Assembly: GCA_018819205.1 (NCBI GenBank)
Contig: JAHJQE010000011.1
Coordinates: 1-64,000, forward strand
DNA length: 64,000 bases
Source: Gammaproteobacteria bacterium
GTDB lineage: Bacteria > Pseudomonadota > Gammaproteobacteria > Burkholderiales > Gallionellaceae
Direction of reading: 5' to 3'
The number at the start of each line of letters is the position of its first letter. Within the stretch, counting starts at the first letter, position 1. Below are positions 28,009-36,334 of the stretch, piece after piece. The notes beneath the pieces were generated by a model. The model ran no database searches. It was not told the origin of the DNA and worked only from the letters and a program-made list of their open reading frames with translations. Both the position numbers and the translations under genes were made by a program.

Positions 28009-29076
28009 ATGACACAGATCTTGTTCACGCCGACCACTCTCGGCAAAATGCAACTCAAAAACCGGATCGTGATGTCGCCGATGACCCGTTCGCGTGCGAT
28101 CGGCAATGTGCCGAACGAATTGATGGAAAAGTATTACGCACTGCGAGCGGACGCCGGCTTGCTGATCACAGAAGGAACATCACCCTCTGCCAACGGTGTG
28201 GGTTATGCCCGCATCCCCGGGTTGTACTCGGAAGAGCAGGTACAGGGCTGGAAGCGTGTGACTGATGCCGTGCACGCCAAGGGCGGCAAGATGTTTGTGC
28301 AGCTGATGCATACCGGTCGCGTCAGTCATCCGGCCAACATGCAGCCCGGCACCAGGATCGTCGCGCCTTCGGCAGTGGCCTTGGCCGGTGACATGTGGAC
28401 GGACAGCAACGGCATGCAACCGTATCCGGCGCCGACCGAGATGAGCGAGGAAGACATCGCCACCGCCATCGCCGAATATGCACAGGCCTCCAGAAACGCC
28501 ATTGCAGCAGGTTTTGACGGCGTCGAGTTGCACGGTGCCAACGGCTACCTGATCGACCAGTTCTTCAACACTGCTTCCAACCAGCGTACCGACCAATGGG
28601 GCGGCACTGTGGAGAACCGTATCCGTTTTGCGGTGGAAGTCGCCAAGGCTTGTGCCGCCGCCATCGGTGCCGACCGCGTCGGCATGCGCATCTCTCCCTA
28701 TGGGGTGTTCAACGGTGCAGTGTCGGATGCAAAGATGGATGCACTGTATCTGCGTCTGGTCGAGGAGCTGAATGAGATCTGTCTGGTTTACATCCATGTG
28801 GTCGACCACAGTTCCATGGGTGCACCGGAAGTCAGCCCCGAGTTGAAGCAGAAGATACGCGCCAACTTCAAAGGTAAATACATCATTTCTGGTGGTTACG
28901 ATGCGGCGCGCGCCAATGCTGACCTCGATGCACAGAAAGGTGATCTGGTCGCCTTCGGTCGCCCCTTCATCTCCAACCCGGATCTGGTGAGCAAGCTGCA
29001 AAGCGGTGCCGACCTGACACCACCCGACATGGCGACTTTCTACACACCGGGGGAGAAGGGTTACACCGACTACTGA
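28009..29076 (+). CDS. Old-yellow-enzyme alkene reductase (NemA-like)
   Basis: 355 aa FMN-dependent NAD(P)H oxidoreductase of the OYE family, reducing activated alkenes such as maleimides or enones. Visible are LKNRIVMSPMTRSRA at the N-terminus, FVQLMHTGRVSH, the substrate-binding HGAN pair in FDGVELHGANGYLIDQFFN, and YIISGGYDAARANADL plus VAFGRPFISNPDL in the FMN phosphate region. Its place with pirin, YceI and a glutaredoxin supports detoxification of reactive electrophiles. Confidence 0.93.
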   Translation: MTQILFTPTTLGKMQLKNRIVMSPMTRSRAIGNVPNELMEKYYALRADAGLLITEGTSPSANGVGYARIPGLYSEEQVQGWKRVTDAVHAKGGKMFVQLMHTGRVSHPANMQPGTRIVAPSAVALAGDMWTDSNGMQPYPAPTEMSEEDIATAIAEYAQASRNAIAAGFDGVELHGANGYLIDQFFNTASNQRTDQWGGTVENRIRFAVEVAKACAAAIGADRVGMRISPYGVFNGAVSDAKMDALYLRLVEELNEICLVYIHVVDHSSMGAPEVSPELKQKIRANFKGKYIISGGYDAARANADLDAQKGDLVAFGRPFISNPDLVSKLQSGADLTPPDMATFYTPGEKGYTDY

Positions 29077-29297
29077 TGAAGCTGGTTCTCTACAGCACTA
29101 CGTTTTGCCATCTGTGCGAGCAGGCAGAAGCCTTGCTCGCACAGCTTGGTATCGAAGCGGAACATATCGACATCGTGGATGACGACGCCTTGCTGGAAAG
29201 TTACGGCACGCGTATCCCGGTAGTGAAGCGGATGGACGACGGCAGCGAACTCGGCTGGCCGTTCGATATTGCAGCCTTGCAGCGCTTCGTCGCGTAA
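29076..29297 (+). CDS. Glutaredoxin-like thiol protein
   Basis: 73 aa DUF836/glutaredoxin-like fold: LVLYSTTFCHLCEQAEALL with a CxxC redox pair (residues about 10-13), the cis-Pro segment TRIPVVKR and a short C-terminal helix. ATG overlaps the upstream TGA (TGATG), so it is coupled to the OYE gene. Ends three bases before the convergent phnE stop, with no visible hairpin between. Confidence 0.85.
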   Translation: MKLVLYSTTFCHLCEQAEALLAQLGIEAEHIDIVDDDALLESYGTRIPVVKRMDDGSELGWPFDIAALQRFVA

Positions 29298-29300
29298 GCG

Positions 29301-30098
29301 CTATTTCCCTGTCAGCCTGCGTCGCAGCCAGAAACTCACCCCATCCACCACGGTGATCATCAACAGCATCGCGATGATCACCGTGGCGGCCTGCTGCATC
29401 TGGAACAGCGAAAGATGATATTTCAGCATCTGCCCCAAGCCACCCGCACCGACGATGCCGAGGATGGCGGCGGCGCGGATGTTATTCTCCCAGCGATACA
29501 GCGTGTACGACATCAGTTGCGGCAATATCTGCGGCAGCGCTGCGTAGCAGAACGCGTTCAGCGCACTCGCGCCATTGATGCGCAAAGTGTCTTCGCAGGC
29601 AGGCGGCAGGTTCTCCAGCGCATCGGCGAACAGTCTGCCTAACACGCCGCTGGTATGTATCGCCAGCGCCAGCGTGCCCGCGAACGGCCCCAGCCCGGCC
29701 GCGATCAACAGGATCACCGCCCACACCAGTTCGGGTATCGAACGCAACACATTGAGTATCAGTCGCACACTCGCACGCGCGACATTGCCGAAGCGGCCGC
29801 TGCCGGGAAGTGCTAACGCGAGGCCGATCACAAATGCGATGATCGTTCCCAATGCGGACATCGACAGCGTCTCCAGCGTGCCTTCGGCGACGCGCATCAG
29901 GAAAGGCGTCGCCATCTCCGGCGGCGCGAAACCTTGCAGGAATTCCATGCTGGACCGCACGGCGCTGGCCGTGAACAGTTCGCCCCACTTGATGTTCAGT
30001 GAATAGAAACTTGCAACGACCAGCGCCAGCAAGCCGAGCAGCAATAGCAGCGTGGCAGGTGCGATGACGGGCGGAGGAGCGGGGCGGCGCGTATCCAT
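29301..30098 (-). CDS. phnE: Phosphonate-type ABC transporter permease (second PhnE)
   Basis: 265 aa inner-membrane permease with about six helices and the BPD-type signature ALNAFCYAALPQILPQLMSYTLYRWENNIRAAAILGIVGAGGLG, typical of PhnE. Last gene of phnD-phnC-phnE-phnE; its start is one base beyond the stop of the preceding permease gene. The two permeases probably form the heterodimeric channel for PhnC/PhnD. Confidence 0.9.
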   Translation of the reverse strand: MDTRRPAPPPVIAPATLLLLLGLLALVVASFYSLNIKWGELFTASAVRSSMEFLQGFAPPEMATPFLMRVAEGTLETLSMSALGTIIAFVIGLALALPGSGRFGNVARASVRLILNVLRSIPELVWAVILLIAAGLGPFAGTLALAIHTSGVLGRLFADALENLPPACEDTLRINGASALNAFCYAALPQILPQLMSYTLYRWENNIRAAAILGIVGAGGLGQMLKYHLSLFQMQQAATVIIAMLLMITVVDGVSFWLRRRLTGK

Positions 30099-30099
30099 C

Positions 30100-30933
30100 T
30101 CAGCCCAATCGCTTGCGCAGGAAAGTGCTGACCAGATCGGCCCCGGCCACCAGCAACACGAAGATGATCAGCATGGTGGAGACTTCCGCGCCCGCCAGCA
30201 TTTTCATCGACTCGTCCATGCGCTGGCCGATGCCGCCCGCGCCGACGAATCCCATCACCACCGAACCGCGTATCGCGCATTCCCAGCGATAGGTGGTGTA
30301 CGACACCAGTTCCGAACCCGCCGCTGGCAGCGCGCCATAGAACAATGCAGCCAGTCGGCTGCTGCCGTTCTGCAGCAGTGCTTCGCTGGCATGCGCCTCG
30401 GATGATTCCAATATCTCGGCATAGACCTTGCCCAGCATGCCGCTGTAGGTTAGCGCGATCGCCAGCACGCCCGCCGTCGGGCCGAGGCCGACGATGCGCA
30501 CCAGCAACAAGGCCCACACCAGCTCCGGCACGCTGCGCAACACCACCAGCAACCAGCGTGCGCATTGGCGAACGAACGCACCGGCGATGCGCATGCGGCC
30601 AGATTCAAGACGTGAGATAGACAAAGATTCCGTCGCCAGCAATGTCAGCGGGATTGCGCCCAGCAACGCCAGCGTGAGTCCGGCGGTGGCGATGGCGATG
30701 GTCTGCCATGTCGCTTCCAGCATCAGTGCCAGAAACTCGCTGGAATGCGCAGGCGGGAAGAATGCGGCGAGGAAATTCCAGGTCGCGTTCAGACTCTGTG
30801 CATCGAACAATATCCACGGTTTGAATTCGCTGGCGACCAGCATCGGCCACAGCAGGATCAATGCGATGGCAGTGGCGGTGATGCGACCGCGCCAGGCGGG
30901 ATCGGGATGGGCCGCGCGCGATCTCATGGGCAT
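30100..30933 (-). CDS. phnE: Phosphonate-type ABC transporter permease (first PhnE)
   Basis: 277 aa. Hydrophobic, about six helices, with the signature RLAALFYGALPAAGSELVSYTTYRWECAIRGSVVMGFVGAGGIGQ near the C-terminus. GAGATG stands before the ATG, just inside the boundary of the MITE-like repeat that separates it from phnC, so its translation start has been preserved next to the insertion. Confidence 0.9.
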   Translation of the reverse strand: MPMRSRAAHPDPAWRGRITATAIALILLWPMLVASEFKPWILFDAQSLNATWNFLAAFFPPAHSSEFLALMLEATWQTIAIATAGLTLALLGAIPLTLLATESLSISRLESGRMRIAGAFVRQCARWLLVVLRSVPELVWALLLVRIVGLGPTAGVLAIALTYSGMLGKVYAEILESSEAHASEALLQNGSSRLAALFYGALPAAGSELVSYTTYRWECAIRGSVVMGFVGAGGIGQRMDESMKMLAGAEVSTMLIIFVLLVAGADLVSTFLRKRLG

Positions 30934-30945
30934 CTCAAAATATTC

Positions 30946-31053
30946 GTCACACCGGCGAAGGCCGGTGTCCAGTTAATAGAACAAACAGTGCGACGCACTG
31001 ACATCACGGCATATTTAATAAAACCGCTGGATTCCGGCCTTCGCCGGAATGAC
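30946..31053. repeat. MITE-like palindromic repeat, copy 2
   Basis: 108-bp element with 28-bp terminal inverted repeats (GTCACACCGGCGAAGG... and GCTGGATTCCGGCCTTCG...GGAATGAC), same plan as copy 1 at 6409. It lies between phnC and phnE inside the operon; its hairpins could alter relative expression of the ATPase and the permeases. Confidence 0.82.
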
Positions 31054-31078
31054 GAAATTTGAAATTTTATAGATGCCC

Positions 31079-31897
31079 TCATGCGAAATGCGCTTCAACC
31101 GGTTCTGTCGCAGAGGAATTCAACGCAATCGGGTCGTCCTGTTTCGCATTGCGATACAGCGCGGCGATCATCGCTTCCGTCACTTCTGCACGCGGCGCAT
31201 CAAACACCACACGCCCATCGCGCAGACCGACGATGCGCGGGAAATATTCCAACGCCAGTTCCACCTGATGCAGGCTGCACACCAGCGTGGCGTTGCGCGT
31301 CGCGGCTTCCTCTTGCAAGGTATGCAGTGTCTGTCGAGACAAAGTAGGGTCGAGCGCGGACAGCGGCTCGTCCACCAGAAACGCATCGGCCCTTGAGACC
31401 AGCAAACGTGCCATGCCGCAGCGCTGACGTTCACCGCCCGACAAGCGATCCACACGTGAATACAACTTGTCTTGCAGATCGAAACGCGCCAACGCGTCAT
31501 ATGCGATATCGGGGTTGCGAGGCTTGATCAGCGAAGCGATGCTTTTCCAGAATCCCCATTGCGGCAGACAGCCCGCCAGCACCGCCGTCACCACACGCTG
31601 CCTTGGTGGCAGTGGCGGTGTCTGCGGTGCGAGGAACAGGCGTGCGCGCAACACATGGCGCGCCGCATGTTGCAGGGTCCACGGTTGCGTATCGAACACA
31701 GAGAACTCGCCGGAGGTCGGCGGATGGGCGCAGGCTAGTGTATGCAGCAAGGTCGTCTTGCCCGCACCCGACGGGCCGATCAAGGCGATCTGCTCGCCTT
31801 GTTCTATAGTCAGCGTCACTGCATTCAAAGCATGGCCCAAGTCGGCGCGCGCCGCCGAAGCATGGCGCACGCTGACTTCGCGTAATACGAACGACAT
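31079..31897 (-). CDS. phnC: Phosphonate-type ABC transporter ATP-binding protein
   Basis: 272 aa ATPase: Walker A LIGPSGAGKTTLL, signature LSGGERQRCGMARLL, Walker B DAFLVDEPLSALDP, and H-loop SLHQVE. PhnC similarity is clear (LFLAPQTPPLPPRQRV region and operon context). ATG two bases after the phnD stop. Confidence 0.92.
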   Translation of the reverse strand: MSFVLREVSVRHASAARADLGHALNAVTLTIEQGEQIALIGPSGAGKTTLLHTLACAHPPTSGEFSVFDTQPWTLQHAARHVLRARLFLAPQTPPLPPRQRVVTAVLAGCLPQWGFWKSIASLIKPRNPDIAYDALARFDLQDKLYSRVDRLSGGERQRCGMARLLVSRADAFLVDEPLSALDPTLSRQTLHTLQEEAATRNATLVCSLHQVELALEYFPRIVGLRDGRVVFDAPRAEVTEAMIAALYRNAKQDDPIALNSSATEPVEAHFA

Positions 31898-31899
31898 GC

Positions 31900-32769
31900 T
31901 TACTTCAGCAGACCTGCGCTGCGTGCAGCAGTCTCGATCGCGCTGTAGTTCTCTGCCTTGGTGCGGATGAAGCTAGTTGCGCGTTGCAGATCGAGGATCT
32001 CTTTGTCGTCCGCATCGTTCGCATTCAGGTCGAGGAAAGCCTTGGCCAGTTTCTCGCGCAGCGCAGGATCCATATCGGAACGTACGGTCCAGTTGTAATC
32101 GAAGTAGCCCGGTGTGGTGTAGAACACGCGCACGACTTTGGTATCGACTTTGCCTGCTACCACCAGCTTGTTCCATACCGAGATGTTCAATGCGCCCGCG
32201 TCCACCTTGCCGCCCGCCACCGCAGCGACGGTCGCATCATGCGCGCCGGAGAAAGCGATGCGCTTCATGTCGTTTTCGGGGTTGATGTGCGCAGCCAGCA
32301 GGAAAGAGCGCGGCATCAGGTGACCGGAAGTGGAAGACTCGGAACCGAAGGTGAAGGTCTTGCCTTTCAGGTCTTTCAGGGAAGTGATGTCAGCATGTGT
32401 GGTGATGAACACGGACTGGAATTTCTCGTCCTCTGCGCGTTGCACCAGCGGGATCACCTTGCCGTGGCTACGTACATTGGCTTGCACGAAAGTGAAGCCG
32501 CCGAACCACACCATATCCAGTTTGTCGTTGATCAAACCTTCAACCGAAGCGGCGTAATCGGTAACGGGTGTGAACTCGACCTTCATGCCCAGTTTCATTT
32601 CCAGATACTCGCCCAGCGGTTTGAACTTGCGTTGCAACTCGGTCGGCGATTCATCCGGGATGGCGGAAACGCGCAACACCGGTTGGGCGAAAGACAGGCT
32701 GGCGGTCAGCAATGTGACCGAAGCGAAAGCGATAGCGAAGAATGCTTTGATGATTTTTGAAGAAGACAT
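31900..32769 (-). CDS. phnD: Phosphate/phosphite/phosphonate-binding periplasmic protein
   Basis: 289 aa PhnD-family solute-binding protein with signal peptide ending LTASLSFAQP, and family motifs SAIPDESPTELQRKFKPLGEYLE, DMVWFGGFTFVQAN and FGSESSTSGHLMPRSFL. The ligand could be phosphonates, phosphite or methylphosphonate; no C-P lyase, phosphonatase or phosphite dehydrogenase gene is in the window. First gene of the operon and preceded by a long untranslated region. Confidence 0.9.
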   Translation of the reverse strand: MSSSKIIKAFFAIAFASVTLLTASLSFAQPVLRVSAIPDESPTELQRKFKPLGEYLEMKLGMKVEFTPVTDYAASVEGLINDKLDMVWFGGFTFVQANVRSHGKVIPLVQRAEDEKFQSVFITTHADITSLKDLKGKTFTFGSESSTSGHLMPRSFLLAAHINPENDMKRIAFSGAHDATVAAVAGGKVDAGALNISVWNKLVVAGKVDTKVVRVFYTTPGYFDYNWTVRSDMDPALREKLAKAFLDLNANDADDKEILDLQRATSFIRTKAENYSAIETAARSAGLLK

Positions 32770-33060
32770 GACGACCCTTTAAGTTATGGGCGCCGACAGA
32801 GCAGGGGGGGCAGAAATGACGAACGACGTCCATGCAACATGGACGAAAAAGCGAGTGCGTGCTTGCGATGCAAGCGCGGCGACAAAGCTTCGTACCTCAT
32901 AGGATCTGCTGACCTGCACACCGGCAGCGCGTTGATACGGCACATTCCATCACTTCAAGATGATGTCAGCTACACGCGGACCGTCTGACCCGATCCAAGA
33001 AATGGAACGGCGCTACGGCGAGCCAAACAAAACCAGAAACGACAGCGGCGCGCAGTTTAA
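32770..33060 (-). promoter_or_regulatory. Long candidate leader upstream of phnD
   Basis: No credible ORF in about 360 bases (32770-33133). On the minus strand a TTAAACT followed by GCGCGCC near 33050 resembles the -10/discriminator of other promoters here, which would give a leader of about 270 nt. It contains hairpins GCTTGC-ATC-GCAAGC, GTCCATG-TTG-CATGGAC, CTGC-CGGTGT-GCAG, GTCAG...CTGAC and a distal GGATC/GATCC pairing that could close a multibranch. No known riboswitch class is recognised. Confidence 0.35.
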
Positions 33061-33121
33061 CAGAGGCGGGGAGGCGGCGAGTAGGGAGGATTCCCCGTTT
33101 GCTAAGAGGTGAGATGGGCGA

Positions 33122-34375
33122 CTTAGGAATTTATTAACCTTCTTCACCTGCAAGCAGGTAACCCCACACATGATTCTGCTTCTTGCCTTCATTATCTTGA
33201 TATAAATGGATGTATAAATATCGTTCACTGCTATCGAATCCAGTTACGACCTTATCAACTGTATAGAAATAATCAGCTTGGACCGTATGTGAAATTCTTG
33301 ATTCTCGACTAGGTTTTTCGTAAATAGGCTTCCCAATATATATCGGGGGAGCTGGTATGGATTTTTCTCTTTTGGGCCATTTTTTTATGGAATCAAACTC
33401 TTGTTTTTTTAGCAGGAAATCCAACAATAAATCTAGGCAATAGCGAAAATTCTCAATGTTCGCTTCATTTGCGACAAGGCTCGTGTCGTAGCTTGCATGC
33501 CATTGTTCTTTTTCGGTCTCGACAACTTCAGGGGTAAGTCTCCTGAAGTTCTCAATGTGAACGGTACTTAGTCCCCATTCCATGCAGTCAATTTTTAATT
33601 GATCATAATCGATCTGAATATAGTCAGTTGGTTCTGAGACGTGCTCATCAATCCACTGCTTATTCTTCTTCCAATAGTGAGCTTTGCTGCCCCCACGAAA
33701 TAATCCAATAAGTCCATTGAGCGGCTTTTCGTCTTTATCGTGGTTTCTCCATGAGTAGATTGAATAGTCCCTCTCGTAAGCTAAAAAAAATGCTTTTCTT
33801 AGTTCAATTAATGCTTCGAAGTAATTTGTTAGTTCCGATAAGGTAATTGCATGTTTTACAGTTTCTTTAACATCTCCCTCGCATAGAAGGTCTGTCATGA
33901 AAATTTCCTGAAGCTTTTTTCCGGTAACTTTTTGTAAAAGGTCATCAACAAATAACTCAGCTACATTGAAATAATTCACGGCAGATACAGACTCCGTGAG
34001 TTGTCCATAGTGTTTTGAAATCACTCTTTGCTTATTCAATGCCTTGATGGTTCCAGACTTAATTATTGGAACCCCCTGTTTTTTTAACTCACCTAATAGT
34101 TCATCAAAAGATTTTGACTCTAGATTTCTTTGCTCATCAACATCCAGTTCATCCAAGGCAGCCAAGACAACAAGTTCAACAAAATCCTGGAGCAAGATAA
34201 TTCCTGCAGTGCAGAAATGCTTATCACCAGAATTAACCAAGTTTTTTGTTTCGGTGTAGATTGACTTAGCAACCAGTAGCGTATTAAGGGTAGATGATTT
34301 CATTGGTATCCCTTCAAGTAAGCCAAGAAACATTAAGTCAGCCTTGAACTGATCTTTTATATTGAAACAGACTCT
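33122..34375. other. AT-rich compositional island between phn operon and relA
   Basis: Base composition changes sharply to AT-rich immediately after the relA TGA and returns to the GC-rich background near 33121. The block carries one gene only, with codon use (AAA, AAT, TTA, ATT preference) unlike its neighbours. No transposase, tRNA or clear flanking repeat is visible. Best read as acquired DNA. Confidence 0.7.
33134..34303 (-). CDS. Unrecognised protein, possibly HEPN-like, in AT-rich island
   Basis: 389 aa from ATG (MKSSTLNTLLVAKSIY), which has GAAGGG eight bases upstream; the track ORF starts ten codons earlier. Predicted soluble and mainly helical in the first 200 residues. ALNKQRVISKHYGQL (R93, H98) fits the loose RxxxxH pattern of HEPN ribonucleases, after a helix-rich segment TAGIILLQDFVELVVLAALDEL; but the usual polar residue after Arg is Val, so this is weak. 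The C-terminal 100 residues are Tyr/Lys-rich and end YLYIHLYQDNEGKKQNHVW. Composition suggests transfer. It reads in the same frame as relA upstream with only the relA TGA between. Function unknown. Confidence 0.6.
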   Translation of the reverse strand: MKSSTLNTLLVAKSIYTETKNLVNSGDKHFCTAGIILLQDFVELVVLAALDELDVDEQRNLESKSFDELLGELKKQGVPIIKSGTIKALNKQRVISKHYGQLTESVSAVNYFNVAELFVDDLLQKVTGKKLQEIFMTDLLCEGDVKETVKHAITLSELTNYFEALIELRKAFFLAYERDYSIYSWRNHDKDEKPLNGLIGLFRGGSKAHYWKKNKQWIDEHVSEPTDYIQIDYDQLKIDCMEWGLSTVHIENFRRLTPEVVETEKEQWHASYDTSLVANEANIENFRYCLDLLLDFLLKKQEFDSIKKWPKREKSIPAPPIYIGKPIYEKPSRESRISHTVQADYFYTVDKVVTGFDSSERYLYIHLYQDNEGKKQNHVWGYLLAGEEG

Positions 34376-36325
34376 TCAGCTCGACCACTTCGCATCCAAC
34401 AACCTGTCCTCACGCTCTTCAGGTACGCGCTGCATGAACGGGCAGTCGTGGCGGTGGATGGTGATGCCGCGGTCGCGGGTGACGTAGCCTACGATGTGGG
34501 CAGGGAATTCGGGGTGGCAGCACAGGGCGAGTTTGTAGGTCAGGCTGCTTTCGCCTTCGATCGACACGCGTTTGGGCGTTTGTGACTGGGCGCTGCTTGA
34601 TGGGGCTTTGCGCTGTGGCGGCGCTTCTTGCACCAGCGCGAGGCTGGCGCGGCGCGGGGTGATGTCGCCGCGACCGAGTGCGGCGAACAGGTCGTCCGGT
34701 TTGTTGTAGCGCAGTTGCTGCGCGAGCTTTTCCAGATTGATGTCGTTTACGCCGACGCGGTGCAGTTCGCGTTCGAGCAGGGCGCGCCCCTGCGCGATGC
34801 TGTCGTCCAGATTCTGTTCCGAGAACCAGCGGCGCACCTTGGCGCGTGCGCGTGAACTCTTCAGATAACCGAGTTTCGGATTGGCCCAGTCGCGGCTGGG
34901 GCCTCCCTGTTTGACGGTGAGTATCTCGACGCGCTGGCCGGTTTGCAGTGTGTGTTTGAGCGGCACGATGTTGCCGTCCACTTTCGCACCGCGCGTGCGG
35001 TGGCCGAGGTCGGTGTGCAGCACGTAGGCGAAGTCCACCGGCGTCGCGCCGGTGGGCAGGTCGATGACCTTGCCTTGCGGGGTCAGTACGTACACGCGAT
35101 CCTGTATCAGTTCATTGCGGAACTGTTCCTGCATCTCGCCGCTGTCTGCCAGTTCGGCTTTCCATGCCAGCACCTGGCGCAGCCAGGCGACTTTCTCGTC
35201 CAGTCCGCCTTCTGATTTTTTGTTCTCTTTGTAGCGCCAGTGTGCGGCGACACCGAGTTCGGAATCGTGATGCATCTGCCGCGTGCGTATCTGCACTTCC
35301 ACCGACAGGCGGCGCGGCCCGAGCACGGCGGTGTGCAGCGAGCGGTAGCCGTTGGGTTTTGGTTTGGCGATGTAGTCGTCGAACTCTTTTTGTATCGGTA
35401 GCCACAGTTCGTGCACCAGCGACAGGGCGGCATAGCATTGCTCGATGTCCTCGACGAGGATGCGCACAGCGCGCACGTCGTACAGCTCGTCGAAGTTGAG
35501 ATGTTTGCGCTTCATCTTGTTGATGATGCTGTAGATGTGTTTCGGGCGGCCGCTCACTTCGCCGTCTATGCCCGCATCTTTGAGTGTCTGCTGCAGTTGC
35601 GCGACGAGATCGGTGATGTAGCGTTCTCTATCCACGCGCTTCTCGTCAAGCGATTTGGCGATCTGTTTGTACAGCCCCGGTTCCAGATAGCGTGTGGAAA
35701 GGTCTTCCAGCTCCCACTTGATCTGCCACACGCCGAGCCGGTTGGCCAGTGGTGCGAAGATGCTTTGTGTCTCCTGCGCGATCTGACGTTGTTGAGCTGC
35801 GTCCAGTCGTGACAGGTTGCGCAGGGTCTGTGTGCGCTCGGCAAGTTTTATCAATACCACGCGGATGTCTTCTACCATCGCCAGTAGCATCTTGCGCAGT
35901 GTCTCCACCTGCTGCGCGGCTTCTTCGGCGCTGGGCTGGTTACGTACTTCGCTGAACTGGCGCACGTGTTCCATGCGCGAGATGCCATCGACCAATCCCG
36001 CCACATTCTGGCCAAAGAGTTCGCGCAGAACGATGTGAGCATCCATGATGAAGTTCGGCACTGCATGCAGCGCGGTGGCCGCGATGGTCTCGTGATCCAT
36101 GTTCAGCCCGATCAGGATCGCAGCCGAACCCAGCGCGTGTTGCAACAGCGGCGTACCGGTGATGTCGGTGCTGCCTTGGTAGAGCGGAGCGGCGAATTCG
36201 CAGGCCTGACGGATCAGTTCGATCTCTTTGGGAGCGAAAGAGTCGGACAGAGCGGACAGCCAGTGCCGGATGTCTGCGCTGTCGTCCCCGGTAAGCGGCG
36301 GGAATTGATGCTGAACTGAAACCAT
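34376..36325 (-). CDS. relA: RelA-type (p)ppGpp synthetase lacking the C-terminal ACT/RRM domain
   Basis: 649 aa. Degenerate hydrolase domain (LLQHALGSAAILIGL and ATALHAVPN; the catalytic His-Asp is absent), synthetase domain with the monofunctional RelA EFDD motif in QKEFDDYIAKPKPNGYRSLHT and VEVQIRT, a TGS domain (DRVYVLTPQGKVIDLPTGATPVDFAYVLHTDLGHR), and a zinc-finger region LALCCHPEFPAHIVGYVTRDRGITIHRHDCP. It then stops at LLDAKWSS, where E. coli RelA (744 aa) continues with its ACT/RRM domain. The AT-rich island starts right after the stop. Synthesis should be intact, but ribosome-dependent regulation may be altered. Nine bases after the HD-GYP gene, same strand. Confidence 0.9.
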   Translation of the reverse strand: MVSVQHQFPPLTGDDSADIRHWLSALSDSFAPKEIELIRQACEFAAPLYQGSTDITGTPLLQHALGSAAILIGLNMDHETIAATALHAVPNFIMDAHIVLRELFGQNVAGLVDGISRMEHVRQFSEVRNQPSAEEAAQQVETLRKMLLAMVEDIRVVLIKLAERTQTLRNLSRLDAAQQRQIAQETQSIFAPLANRLGVWQIKWELEDLSTRYLEPGLYKQIAKSLDEKRVDRERYITDLVAQLQQTLKDAGIDGEVSGRPKHIYSIINKMKRKHLNFDELYDVRAVRILVEDIEQCYAALSLVHELWLPIQKEFDDYIAKPKPNGYRSLHTAVLGPRRLSVEVQIRTRQMHHDSELGVAAHWRYKENKKSEGGLDEKVAWLRQVLAWKAELADSGEMQEQFRNELIQDRVYVLTPQGKVIDLPTGATPVDFAYVLHTDLGHRTRGAKVDGNIVPLKHTLQTGQRVEILTVKQGGPSRDWANPKLGYLKSSRARAKVRRWFSEQNLDDSIAQGRALLERELHRVGVNDINLEKLAQQLRYNKPDDLFAALGRGDITPRRASLALVQEAPPQRKAPSSSAQSQTPKRVSIEGESSLTYKLALCCHPEFPAHIVGYVTRDRGITIHRHDCPFMQRVPEEREDRLLDAKWSS

Positions 36326-36334
36326 CTGGAATTT

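Noticed and set aside
33134-34303. Prophage or full defence island
   Set aside because: Only one gene, with no integrase, transposase, partner gene or attachment repeat; a compositional island is all that can be claimed.
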